Below, piece after piece: positions 24,269-38,400 of a stretch of 64,000 nucleotides of DNA. Made by a program: the position numbers and the translations under genes. The notes under the pieces were generated by a model. That model did no database searches and was not told the origin of the DNA. It saw only the letters and a list, made by a program, of their open reading frames with translations. The stretch's first letter is position 1; each line of letters starts with the position of its first letter. The stretch spans positions 558,001 to 622,000 of the forward strand of contig JBANAY010000004.1 in the NCBI GenBank assembly GCA_037952775.1, written 5' to 3'. This DNA is from Clonostachys chloroleuca (Eukaryota > Ascomycota > Sordariomycetes > Hypocreales > Bionectriaceae).

Positions 24269-24418
24269 CTACCGTAGGGCGGCTTGAATGGTCTCATTCG
24301 TCGTTTTCCCCTTGGCCTTTTCCTCGCGATTGATTCGGGTCACAGCAGCCGATACCCCAATGAAGACAGCAAAGATGGGGTCTGCTACCCTCGAGATGAT
24401 ATACGCTGGAGCCGGCAT
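24269..24418 (-). CDS. NCE101: Nce101-like single-pass membrane microprotein
   Basis: A 49-residue frame starts MPAPAYIISRVADPIFAVFI and ends TIQAALR. It has one hydrophobic helix (about 14-28) followed by RINREEKAKG, the pattern of Nce101 proteins: I-S-x-x-x-DPIFA, then a small-residue helix, then R-x-x-REEK-x-KG-x-TTxET. In yeast, NCE101 was found through its effect on non-classical export. Its biochemical role is unclear. The base just before the start codon follows TTCACAG, so a leader intron is possible. It is too short for usual ORF thresholds. Its 5' end faces eL27 and its 3' end the TTC36-like gene. Confidence 0.8.
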   Translation of the reverse strand: MPAPAYIISRVADPIFAVFIGVSAAVTRINREEKAKGKTTNETIQAALR

Positions 24419-24757
24419 GACTGTGAATATGAGTAGAATGATGAGCTTTGACCCAGCTTCGTTCCTGAATCACAAGAAGTGAGGCCACGACCTTCGTCAC
24501 TTCTAGGCGCGGTTTCCACATTTCCGACCTAGGCCATTATCGATAGATCAGGCCGACGCGCACGGACCATCCATCAGCAACGCACACCGCACAATACAAA
24601 CGAGGGCGGGAAATTCATCACGTGATATTCCACCTGCAATTCGCTTGCCCCAATTTGCAAAGCCCACAACCCCGAAATTTACACCAAAATCCGGATCACG
24701 GTTCAAGACGACGATTTTCTTCCCAGATCAATCGCGACCACACACAGCCAGGGCAAG
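24419..24757. promoter_or_regulatory. Divergent promoter, Nce101-like / eL27, with CACGTG box
   Basis: The 339 bp between two divergent start codons contains the 10-bp palindrome ATCACGTGAT at 24617-24626, a core E-box of the kind bound by Cbf1-type bHLH factors, which act on ribosomal protein genes in some fungi. Regulation here is inferred. Confidence 0.45.
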
Positions 24758-25424
24758 ATGAAGTTTCTCAAGGTCGGCCGAGTCGCCATCATCACCCGCG
24801 GCAGATACGCCGGAAAGAAGGTACGAATGCCTCCAAACCACCCCAATCGTCGCCGCATCCCACCCCCTCGTGCCTCCCGAAAGTTTTGTGTGAGATTTTG
24901 GGAGGGTGGTGGTGGTGGTGGGATCAAGAGGACGACGGGTTGAATAGAAACATTTGGCGAAGCAGTTTTACTGACAGGTCTCCCTTTCCCTTTAGGTTGT
25001 CATTATCCAGCCTGTTGACAACGGCAACAAGCCTCACCCCTTCGGCCACGCTGTCGTCGCCGGCATCGAGCGCTCCCCCTCAAAGATCACCCGCCGCATG
25101 TCCAAGAGCCGACAGGAGAAGCGATCCAAGATCAAGCCCTTCATCAAGGTGATCAACTACAACCACCTCATGCCTACCCGCTACACTCTCGAGCTCGAGG
25201 GTCTCAAGGGCACCATCACCGGCGACACCTTCAAGGAGGTCACCCAGCGTGAGGACGCCAAGAAGACAGTCAAGAAGGTTCTGGAGGACCGATACACTAG
25301 CGGCAAGAACCGCTGGTTCTTCACCCCTCTGCGTGAGTACTTTCCTATCGGCCACCGTCATGGAAGACGGCCGAGGTATAAAATGTGACCTTGGACTAAC
25401 ATTTCTGGGCAACAGGTTTCTAAA
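24758..25424 (+). CDS. RPL27: 60S ribosomal protein eL27
   Basis: Exons 24758-24820, 24996-25332 and 25417-25424 give 135 residues. The first exon encodes MKFLKVGRVAIITRGRYAGK. The second begins VVIIQPVDNG after a CTTTAG acceptor. The last is only eight bases and supplies the family end TPLRF plus the stop. The KOW-type N-terminal strand, the basic MSKSRQEKRSKIKPF stretch and NHLMPTRYTLELEG are all typical. The first intron (175 nt) is longer than most in the window and holds a GGTGGT repeat, which fits the long first introns of ribosomal protein genes. The tiny terminal exon is easily lost: reading through adds a false tail. Confidence 0.97.
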
Positions 25425-26293
25425 AAGTTGGGTTTCGTCCATCACGGTTAGGGAGTTTGTGGGATGTATAGAGCATTGAATGTCACATATGGATCCCTGG
25501 TTTTACGGACTCAACATGATGTTCAGTTGAATTCCAATTGGTTTCTCGGTGACTCGTGTTGAATGACATGGCGCGGTAAAAGGGTTCCTCGAGTTGATTC
25601 AGGACCTGAGAAGGACCGAATTCCCCCAGCCCAGTAGCGCCCGGGCTTTTCTCGCACTACGGCTGAATGCCAAAGTGCAAAGTCTCCCCATTGGTAATAA
25701 AAAAAATTTGCCTTGACGACGTTCTCCCACGCTGAGTCCAGAACACGTAGAAACCCATGTAGAAATTGATGAAGTTTTGATTGTGGCTTAAAATGATAAA
25801 AGCAACATTCAATGAACGATCCAGACACGAAAGACACGCAAAGAGATTGTAATTACAAATATTTTGTTTAATGAGTTTTCTTTTCATGTCTACATTTCTA
25901 TAACAGATGGAGTTTAACGCCGTCTAAGTAAAACGGATTAAACCCTTCATAATGCAGGTCAGACGACCTCGACTTTGCGCTCTGCGCCCAGCTCTATAGC
26001 TATACACTCGTTAAAAATCCTTCGAAAAAATAAATGAAATCCCACCATCTGCCAAGATAAAGCAAAGTCTCCAAATTAAGAAAGGTTTCCCATGCAAATG
26101 GAAATATTTACTTGAACACATTTCCAGTCCATAGCACAAAATGATCAGATGGAATAAATCACCTGCCATAAACTGAAATTGACATCATACCGGCCCAACG
26201 CCATGACGGGAAATGATTGCCTTCGTCGCCTTCCGCGGACAAGTCGGCATGCGCAATTCATTTCACCACTATGCCAAGCAGGCATGAAGGTAT
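25425..26293. other. Convergent intergenic region
   Basis: About 870 bp between eL27 and the TPT-family transporter, both ending here. It is A/T-rich around 25.78-26.1 kb. No gene is seen. Confidence 0.6.
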
Positions 26294-27711
26294 CTAGTTC
26301 TTCACTCCGGGCTTGGCCCAGGGGTTGTTGCTAAGGCTGAGCTTGCGTGGGTCGTACTCAGGAGCGTAGGTAGGGGCCAATCCACCGAAGAGGGTGAACA
26401 GAACAAAGGCAGATGCGATGATGATCGTAAGCTTGCGGAGAACAGGCTTGCGAGCACCGAACTCGGCCCACTGGCGGTTGCCCTCACCGATGTAACCCTT
26501 GAGCTGCTCAAAGCCAAGCTTGTAGTAGACCATGCCACCAAGAGCAATGGAATAACCGAAGAACTGGAGAGCGGTAACTTGGGTTCCCCAGATCATCATG
26601 GAGGCAATGACCAGAAGAATATCCTTCAGGACACCGCAAAGGGTGAGAACGACAGCGGAGGTCTTGCCGATCTACATTGAACAGTTAGCGAACGACTGAA
26701 ACATGACTGCTACTTAGGGGGCGAGTGCTTACCAGAAGAACAACGGAGACGTTAAGCATGAAGGCGCAGCATCCGTTGAGGAAGAAAGTGAAAAGACCAA
26801 CGTGGTAGACCTCGTCCATGGTGACCTTGGGGACTTCCCAGATGAGGGCAACACATCCGTTCATCAGGGCACAGACAGGGGCGAAGTAGTACACAGACAC
26901 AAGGGGGTCCATCTTGAAGTCGGCAGAGCTGAGAAGTCTCTGAACCATGGTAAGACGGAGGGCCTCGAAAATGACACCAGCAATCTGGTACAGAACACCG
27001 ACGAGAACGAAATGAATCTCGCCGAAGGAGGCGATGATGACACCGACGACAATGGCAGAGACGTTGAGGAATTGCTTGAGGTTTGGCTTGGTGACACCGA
27101 GGCACCAGCCAGAAATCAAAACAGCAACAGGGGTGGTGGCCTTGAGCATCTGAATGAAAGCAACGGACAGGTACAGGTATGTCAAGTTGCCGCAAATCAA
27201 GCTCAGACTGAAGAAGAGACCGATAGGAACAACAGCTCGGAGATATACGCGGCCGGTCATCTTGACATTCTTACGACCATCAAGGAGGGTGGTAAAGCGA
27301 GCCATGCCCTGGGTCATGACAGTGGCGAAGACCTGATGGTACGTGGTGAGGATGACGGGGTAGCCTAGCATCCGGTTAGTCGAGAAACGAAAGATCGTGG
27401 ATGATGCTGAAGGTGTTTGCACGTACGGAAGTTGAGGGTGTCGAGCAGCCATTTGTTGAACAGGATAACGGAGGAGCTGCAAGCAATCCAGACACTACCA
27501 AGAAAAAAATGTCAATCCCAGAAGATCCAAGCGGATGGGCGTAGCCTTGCGTGATTGATTGGCGAACTTACACGACATAGAAAGCTGGGTGGATGGAGAA
27601 GCCAGCCTCTCGGTGAGCCTTCTCAGCTTGAGGGTTGACGGTAGGAAGAACGGGCGAGTTCCCAGAGCGGGAAGTCTCGCCAGAGACGCGAGTCTTCTCT
27701 TCGCCGGACAT
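26294..27711 (-). CDS. Triose-phosphate-transporter family solute carrier (SLC35-like)
   Basis: Minus-strand exons 27711-27572, 27494-27427, 27364-26733 and 26671-26294 give 405 residues. The start is MSGEEKTRVSGETSRSG, a polar cytosolic tail. About ten hydrophobic helices follow. Family landmarks are SVILFNKWLLDT in helix 1, YHQVFATVMTQ, the helix 4 segment LTYLYLSVAFIQMLKATTPV with its conserved Lys-Ala-Thr-Thr-Pro, the FEALRLTMVQRLL loop and IGKTSAVVLTLCGVLKDIL. This is the TPT/DUF250 branch of the drug/metabolite superfamily, which exchanges nucleotide sugars or phosphorylated metabolites across Golgi, ER or organelle membranes. The KATTP motif points to the fungal DUF250 clade without a firm substrate. 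UDP-galactopyranose mutase 4 kb away makes a nucleotide-sugar role attractive but unproved. Confidence 0.9.
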
Positions 27712-30700
27712 GATGAATTAGTTGTGATCTACAAGATTCGGGTGTACAAATTCGATGCCGATGGAAAGAACAAAAAGCGAGGTTGAGCGCGGTGAGATCA
27801 ACGGTTCACTGGAGACAGATTTTAGGGTGACGCGCAAACGAGCGGACGGACAGCCAAGAGTCCTGGAACGAGAGTCAAGGGGGTAAAAGAAGGAGGGGCG
27901 CAGATATGCAATTGGCGGGGAGCCGTTTAGCTTTGGCCAGGTAAGGGGCTAGAATAAAAAGAAGGCTGCTTGCGACCAAGACAGGCTTGAGACACACAAG
28001 AGCGGGAGAAGTGATGAAAACACGAAGACAGAGAGGCCTTGGGGAGAACTCTTCTTGAAGAAGAGAGGAAAGAAGAGAGAAAAAGAGCAAATCGATCTGG
28101 TCGACGGACGGGAGAGGCAAGGAGGCAATTAAAGCTGGCCCCTTGGAAGAATGGAAATTGTCAGTTAGTGGGCAGCGTAGGGGGAAAAAGCCAGATTAGG
28201 GGATATCCTATGGGGTGGTACATGTGGGATACCTACAATGGGCCGTGCATTTGCAGACAGTACCAAAGCAAGGCAGGTAGCGGTGGAGTACACCGTAAAG
28301 GCGGCATTCTCTGCACGGGTCCCCTGTCCGGCCGGACGCCACTCACGGATCTCAGGGGTTGGAATCATTGAAAGCAACCTGCGGTGGTGCCCTTGACCCC
28401 CTGGAGACAGTGGGGAGCAGCGCCAGCCTGCCCATCCATCAATAGATCCAGAGCAGGCTGGCCAGTGGTTCCTCTTCACAAGGAGCGGGCTCGACTGGCG
28501 ATACCAGACCTGCTGGCGAATCACATCACCCACGTTGAATATGTGGCACACACCCTGCTTTCCCGTTCCCTTTTTTTCTCAGGTCGGTTGCTTGTTGCCA
28601 TCTGGCCTGGTCTGGTATGAGGCTGGGGCCGCGTGACGGAAGCAAAACGGTGAGCTTGGGATTAACGGATATCTACGCATCTATAGTGTGTCTATTTGGG
28701 ATGGCTACTACAACGCCAGTGCCCGAGGCTCACCTCACCTTGCTCGTATAATGATGAGAATTGCATTTCTCTAAACACGAACACATTCGAGGGCGGAGGA
28801 AAGGGGGTGAGGCAAGTTCGTGATTGGGTCTGGCCCCCAGCCGCACCAGGCCCTCCCGCCCACAGAAACATAGCTTGATAGCCCACCACACCTCCTAATG
28901 CAAGTTAAGATAGACATTGATGGCAGAGAGAGAGGGAGGTCTTTACGCTGAGAGCCCCATACCCTGGTCGAGACAGACATGCCAAGCAATCTACCTCGCC
29001 GCGTGCCATCATGTCGCGGGCAGATGCGCTACGTTCCGCCGAGCTTGTCAAGAAGCTTGGCACGCAACCAGCACTTGGGGTCAGATCTGGCGTTGAGATA
29101 GTGAACTGCCGGGGCCGAGAAGGTTCTCATACCTGCAATGTTCATGTATGCAATTGCAGACATATCTATATCCAAATCTCATTATGATTGATGATATGGC
29201 CAGTTCTACTATAGCGTCTTGCGCAGGCTTTCCCCATTGCAGTCAGTTCTTCCCACTTCATGGAGGCATTTCGTCACCCTCAGAGACAGTCACTCATAAT
29301 TGTGGACTTTGTTACTACTATTCTTAGGTAGTCTGGCAAGGTTGGTATTCATTTAATACGCAGCTGTGGCATTGACTGGATGCACCGCGAGAGCGTACAG
29401 TTTATCCCCATTTTCGCCTCCTCCCTCGCTCTTGACTAGGGCATATCCTGGAGTGATCATCACGGCTAGCAGGCCTTGCGTACGGGCTCCAGTGGTATTG
29501 TTGGCAGGGCGAATTGCGTTGTTCCTACACAAGCATTGACAAGCTTTCTGTCCTGTGGATAATCATGACGGCAAATTTCGTCAAGCCAGGGATTTATCTT
29601 TCTCACCCTAAAAAGCAGCCACTGTGCACATCCCTTTTAGTACTCTAAGCGTGCGAGCTGCCAGCCGATCTGCGATCTGCCGTTGTTTCAGACTCATGCC
29701 AGCCAGCTGAGCTGACTAGGCTGCATCAAGGGAGTGGATGAGTCGATCACACACTCTAGTTCTGTCCTTCCGAGGCTGGTATTCAGGTGCCAGATATCGT
29801 TTACGTGCCTGATTCAGTGTCCATCCAGCAACAAGGCATTTGATAATAGAATGCGCGTTGTAGAAGGGTAGGGGGTTTGACGGATCTGTAGTCACACCCA
29901 TCACAAGAACCGTTGATGCCAATATATATCCTTCACCCTCGACACAAGGGATACGCAATAGTATCTCCCTCTTTCTTCAGGCCGCGATACATTCACTGGG
30001 CCTTCGTTGGCTAAATCAACTGATCAACACGCGTCGCTGAAAGAACTGTGACGCAAGCAACTCAAAGCCTCCATGACGAGTTTCAGCGTTGAAACAGGTC
30101 ACCATGTAAATATCGCATTAGAGGGTATGAAACTCTGTAGGCACTTTTGGTGCGGTACGGCAGCGCATAACATCCATGTACCATGCTATGTAACGATAAT
30201 GCTTAATTGCATGTGGGCAAGGAGCAGCCGCATTGGTAAGAGCACCTTAATTCCAAGCTCCGAGTGGCCTACCATGTACACTTCCGAACGCTGCCACCGC
30301 TAGCAGTGGAGGGTGTCCGCGGAGGGTTTTGTGATCGTCTTGTTGCAGAGGCTGTTGCAGATGTTGCTCAGGATGTTCCAGGAGATGCCACGGAGCACGT
30401 TCCACAGCGTAGCCAGATCCGCTTCACATGAGTCTCTGGCTACAGGTCGCAATCTACGATGAACATGACATGCAGATAGCCCTTGCAACGCCGAGCTGGT
30501 CGTCATCTCAGGAAATTGCGAACCCCAAACTACGTGATGCGCTACTTAACACCATTGCTGGACAATGTAGGATCGAGCTCATACGGCGGTCAGCGGGACC
30601 CAGGAAATAAGCCATCATTTCAATATTGCACGCCTTGTTTATTGGATAAGGCCTCACACACAGCACCAGGGCTGCTGAAAAAACAATAAACATATCTGAC

Positions 30701-32070
30701 AATGCAGGCTTTATTAGCCGCCAAGGTTTTGAGCTCGGGAGCTAAGGGCCGTGGAAGGAGACCAGAGCTAATAGTCGTCGTTTTTAGCCCGACGTTGATT
30801 TGCAGTTACGGATCCGGCTGAGGATTGCAAAAAGGAACTAACAACGTCTCTAGATGTGATGAAAGTGGACGGCAATTAATCTTACCACACTATCGAATTG
30901 GCCGCAATAGGAGCCATTTGGAGGCCCCCCAGCCTCACGCCCGCGGATTTTGCAAGGGGCACATCAAAAAAGCAATGATGTGCGTGGGAAGAAGGACATT
31001 TCCTCCAGACCTACCGCAAATGTTGTAGGCCCTCCTCGATTGGCTGCAATAAGCAGGTACCACGTCTGGCCGCATACGGTGAATGCCAGTTCAAGTATCC
31101 GCCTATCTGTTTGGCCCAGAATCGACATGAACCCACGTCCTACGTAGCAGAGACTAGCAGCCAACAAACCTACCAGACGAAAGAAGTTCCTCACCCTGTT
31201 CATTTTACATACTACTCATGCAGCGATTAATACGTGCTTCAGGTGATTTGTCGCCCTCGACCAGATAAGGCGCTAACAACGGGCTGGGTGTGCTAAGCTC
31301 TGCCTGCCCCAGTGTTTGTGCCGGTTGGGAACACGTTTCACGGACGGGCGAGGCTCGAGAATCTTCAAAATGTTTCACACGACTCGCGTTGCAAAGCAGC
31401 ACGGCGTACAGGGAGATAGGCACCAGCAGACAGTACGGTACAGGCCACGGTGATATGCTGTGCTTCCTCTCGGGACGGAAAAGGCAGATTACTGAGCAGC
31501 CACTCTGCAGCCACTGTCACAAGCGAAGAGAAGAGCAGATGAAAATCCAGCCATGAAAATCGGTAGTCGCAAAGGGTCCGCAACCCCCCTTTCTGGCGGG
31601 CTGCTCGACCCCTGTGGCGAGAGCATCTGGACCAGTCGCACGCTATAGAGTTACCGCTTGCTGTCGCCCCGTTTCTAGTGGGATGGATGGACTTGGTGCT
31701 TGGGCAGGCAGGTGGGAGCTGGTAGGAAATAGCTGCTAGGTAGAGGCTAATCCATCACCACCAGGGGGTGGGGCAATTTGCGTGTTCCCCCCTGGACCCA
31801 GAATAATTTCAGCCCCTCCATCACCGACTTGGCTGTTCTCCTTTTCTTAGTTGCCCGCCACGACCAGGACAATTGTTATCTCCTCCATGCAATCAAGCTC
31901 TCGCCGCTGATTACATCTATCCCCATCCGCCTCCTCCTCTTGAGTCCTGTCTCTTTCTCTTTCTGGCTTCAATTGGACCTCCCAGCCTCAAGGACACAAC
32001 GTCTTGAGCTCTCTATTCTTCCATCACCACCAACCCCCACCTTCCTCCAGTTCCAACACAATCCCCCACC
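27712..32070. other. 4.4-kb gene-poor region
   Basis: No frame here shows a domain or a convincing splice chain. The part next to 27.7-28.1 kb is the transporter leader, and 31.78-32.07 kb is the pyrimidine-rich leader of UDP-galactopyranose mutase. A minus-strand frame at 30964-31203 (79 codons) has a hydrophobic look but no family match I can name. No long repeats were noticed. Confidence 0.55.
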
Positions 32071-33859
<1,789 letters not shown>

Positions 33860-35403
33860 GCGCATTTGGTTTTGCCATTTAACCGGCCCTCCATCACGTG
33901 ATTTGTTTTGGTGAGGTGGTGGGCCGTAATAGACTTTTTATTGTCACCAATTGGAATGTTTACCCGAGACATGGATATGAGGGAGCATACGAGCGTTGGG
34001 AGGACTACTCGTCGCCGTCTGTAAGGCGTGTGGACTTGGACCAGCAAGAACCGGATATACCTTCAAGGCTTCTACCATGTATCACGCATTAGGCTTAATT
34101 TTGGTATAGACTCAACCATCCCAATAGATTAGAATGGGCAAAAGAGGCTAGAAAAAAAGATACCCAAGTGTTGGTGCGTGAAGATTTAATCATCGTGACG
34201 TCTTGGCTGGATAGGTGTTTTGTTTGCCATTTCATTATGCAAAACACGTGTCTCATCTCAGAAGCCATACTGATTGTCGCTTCGTGCATTGCAAAGACTG
34301 GAAACCGCTCCGACGTGAGACTGCCCAATCAACTAGGAAGGCCATACATTGCGAATGGGTGTCTTGCTTTGCACCCATCAAGAGATAGTGAGAGATAATT
34401 GACCTTTTACTCGGCCGAGCTTGTGCTACTGAAAGGCAATATCCATGCCATCATCACCAGGGGTGAGTTCCCGGTGTGTGGGGAGCCTGCTCTTGAGCTC
34501 TCATCATCTACCGTGGGACTTGAAGAGCTATGCAATTGAGTTCAGGATGGGCACTAGTTGCAATGATCAAATCATCTACTATCTATTATGTACAGTCTGC
34601 GATGCAGCCCGAGGATAGAATCAAGCCTGCATAGATGCAGCAATCCGTCCTATCGCCGATGTATTGACGGTGAAAGTGGCCTGCACGCGGCCGGGTGAAG
34701 GCTGCTGACTGATTCTGACAGGGTAGTGACACTGACAGGTCAACTTTAGCGACCCGGCTCAGTGGTGGGTTCCACAACATACAGGGAACTGACCACCACT
34801 GGGTGCACGCTAGCACCAGGACATCGAGAAGCTGACAAAAAAGAGCCGCCAGTTCACGATAGAGTGAGCTTGCAAGATTCATTCATGCTGTGCCTGATCG
34901 TTCCTGCTGCTGGATTGTAATATAACTGTGGATATTCAAATGATTTCCATGTATATCTCAACGCCGTAGCGGCTTACTGACTGAGTTTTATTCCTTGTAG
35001 ACGGTCGAATTTCAGAATTTGAGCAGGGCATTGCGTGGAGGCTGTGTCCATCTTTTTGTCACCGCCTAGCCCCAAGCCACCCAATCGCTAGGAACAGACA
35101 CCCTACATGGAGTGGCTGGCCTAGCTTGGGCGAGAGCCACATCTAAGATCTTCAATCCATACCGCATCATCCCCCGACGCTCGTCTGCGCGATCCCGACG
35201 AAACAGCGCACCACGACCAGCAGCGACACTGTGAACCACCTCCGAGCTTGCTCACACCTTAATTCACTCGATAACACCCGCGCTCGAGAATGGGCGCGTC
35301 GGACAGGCCGCAGACTCGATGACTCCCAACTGAATGCTAGATCACGACCGCCCTCACATCTATCAGCCAGTTATCGGTGGCCTCGCTGCGTAGTGCAGCG
35401 AAA
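33860..35403. other. Intergenic, UGM 3' side and histidine-kinase promoter
   Basis: It contains a second ATCACGTGAT palindrome at 33892-33901, just after the UGM stop. No gene is seen. The last 250 bp are C-rich and should be the leader of the histidine kinase. Confidence 0.55.
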
Positions 35404-38400
35404 ATGGAAGGCGCTGCCCTCATGACCGAAGACGTCCTTGATCCGCCGCCTCGGCTCTATGAGCGCCTCCACCAAATTGCAGGTTACACATGGGATGAAT
35501 CAAGACTGCCCTTCCGCTCGACATATGACTTTTGGTGAGCGGGTTCCTACATACGGGGCCATGGCTCTATCAGCCTTGCCATACCCAACTGACCTCTTTG
35601 CACCAGGCACGTCTTCGGCACCCGGTGCGTCTCACCGATATCTCCATCTACCTCCCAGTCGCACAACATCTCCAGTCCTGGTTCTGTCTCAAGGCTATCG
35701 TCTGGGAACCCCTCACCTGCCGAGCACCCAGGTCATCATTTCGACGAAAACCACTTTGCTGCGCAGTATACGCCCCCGGCCCAGCAAGTGTCCCCCTCCC
35801 AGCCAAACTTCCCACATATTACGTCGTTCTTCTCGCCGACCTTGCCTTCGGAAAGCAGCTATGTCGAGGAGCCAGTGGTAGCACGGATATCATATCATGG
35901 TCTACGAGAGGAGAGGGCGTTCCATATCGCCAAGAGCCTGACGGCCACCGTCGATCCGACCGGAGAACATATTGCGAAACCCATCGATCTATTCCGGCTA
36001 AACACCGCCCCCGGAGACCGTGCCGCCGTCATTGTTGCGATTTATCATAACTTGGGTGACAACTATCTCCCCGCGGTATTGGATCTCGGACCGGCGTATT
36101 ACAAGGCAAAGAAAGAGGGTGAATCTTACAAAGCTTTCCATGATCCATTCTTCAAGCTTCACCAGCCCATCAGCCTTCAGCTTTTCCTCGATTTTGCCAT
36201 TGGCGCGTCAAAGTGTCTGGAAATTCTTCATCACGGGCAAGGAATCATCCATGGAGAGATTCGTGGCGACGCATTTCATTTCAACAAAGAGGAAAACAAG
36301 GTCAGGATAGCTTCGTTTGGGTCCGGCACCCGGTCCTTCGAGAATGGACTGACCAGCACAGGTTGGTCGAGCCTTTCCAAAGAGCTCGGCGCCAAAACCA
36401 AGTTGTTGTACATCAGCCCAGAACAAACTGGCCGGATGCCTGCTGAACCTGACAGTCGCACGGATATATACTCCCTCGGGGTCCTGTTCTGGATGCTCTT
36501 GACTCAACAACAGGTTTTTGAAGGGGACACAGCACTGGACATCGTGCAAGGCGTTCTCGGCCGTAGGATCCCAAACGTTTCTGATATTCGGATTGACATC
36601 CCTGACGTGGTCGGAAGGATAATTCAGAAGTGTACTGCCAAGAATGTCACGGATCGATACCACTCGGCAAGTGGTCTTCGCCATGATCTGGAAATAGTCC
36701 AGAAGTATCTGGCAGATGGGAACTGGGCTGCGTTGAAGGAGCTGAAGATTGCGAGCAAAGATGTCTCTTCTTTCTTCATGCTTCCTACAATCATGATTGG
36801 CCGGCAACGAGAGCGAAACCAGCTGATCAAAGCAATTGACCGCGTCTTCAAATCCCACCCCCTCGACCGGAAAGGACCATCGTCTCGCTTTTCTGATGGA
36901 TCGATGCTCTCGAATGATGTTGGTAATATGGACGATCTTTCCAGTGAGGGGGCCAGTTCAGCTGATGGAACCACTCGCCGAAGCGGTTCATTCACACACA
37001 CAGCTTCTTCGGACCCAGCAAAACAACGCATCAGTTTCCAACAATCATTTTTGTCAGACTCCCAGACTCTTTCAACAGATAATGGTTCATCCTCTCAGTC
37101 TAGCGCACAGCCTAGGACAGCTCGCCTTTGGGAACGACAGCAGTCCATCTCAGTTGAGACCCGGAGTCTTGTCGATAGTGTTGGAACCGAGGGTACCCGC
37201 ACCGGGATAGTTGACTCACCTGCTTCGAGTCTGTCCAGACAGCTTGGTAGTGCCAAATTTAGGCGGCGTGGCCATTGCGAAGTTGTCACCGTGGAAGGTG
37301 TCGGCGGCCTAGGAAAGAGTTGTCTGGTTCAAAGCGTGCTGGTGGATGCTCGGCGGCTAGGATATTGCTCGACAGCAAAGTTTGACACTACAAGAAGAAA
37401 GGCATTTGGGCCGCTGCTCAAATTGCTCTCGGCCTTGTTCAAGCAGGTATGGGGTGAGAGGAACACCGAGACTCCTTTCCACCAAGGTCTCAAGCAATAT
37501 CTTCGGCCAGTTTGGCCAATGCTCCATAGGGTCCTAGGGCTCCCAGAGTTCCTGTTTGGGCCCCCTGACTCCTCGCCATCGCGACCTCTTTCATCCACGG
37601 GCTCACTCTCTCGAGGGCCCAGTTGGGCTAGACGCCGCGGTTCGTCGCCTGGTTGTTCTCCTGCCCCGCTGGCCGTAAATCCAAGTATAACATCTCAGTC
37701 ATCTCAGGATTTTCTCCGTGCGGGGGCATCAACGAAGACCATTCGTTTAATGCAGACGTTCCTAGACGTGCTGAGAGTGTTCACGGCCCATAAGCTCGTG
37801 TGTTTCTGCCTAGAGGATCTTCATTATGCAGATGATGAGTCTCTTGAGCTTATTAGCCAGATTATTGGTGCCGGAATGAAAATGGTTGTGATTGTGACTT
37901 ATCGTCCTGACGAGTTGTCGCCGGAGAGGGTGCAAAGAATTCTCCACCCTCCTGAATCCGAAGGTATGCCGTTCTTAACCACTTATACGTGTGGATTCTT
38001 ATGACCTAACACATCGGCAGAATTTCCTCGTTCTGGCGGCCCGGTAGTTACAAGAATTCCCCTCTCACCTTTGAATGAAGAGGACATCGTCGAGTACGTT
38101 TCCAAGACCCTTCGCCGCCCCCCAGACCAAGTCCTCCCTCTTGCGCTGGTCATTCAGTCCAAGACGGCCGGAAATCCGTTCTACATCCGAGAGATGCTCA
38201 GTGCTTGCTTTCGTAAGAAGTGCATTTGGTATGATTATCGAGACAGTATTTGGCACTTTGATCTGGATAGACTATTTGAGCAATTTCGTGCTGAAAAGGA
38301 CTACGATGTTCTTGATACGGCTTTTGTTACACAACGGCTTGCCGAACTTCCATCGACCGCAAGAGCATTACTGGCATGGGCAGCGCTGCTTGGTAACTCA

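Noticed and set aside
27875..28120. 81-codon minus-strand open frame upstream of the TPT transporter
   Set aside because: Pyrimidine-rich leader sequence translated into Leu/Ser/Pro; no family match.
30964..31203. 79-codon hydrophobic minus-strand frame
   Set aside because: It could encode a membrane segment, but there is no family match, no splice partners and nothing in the context to support it.
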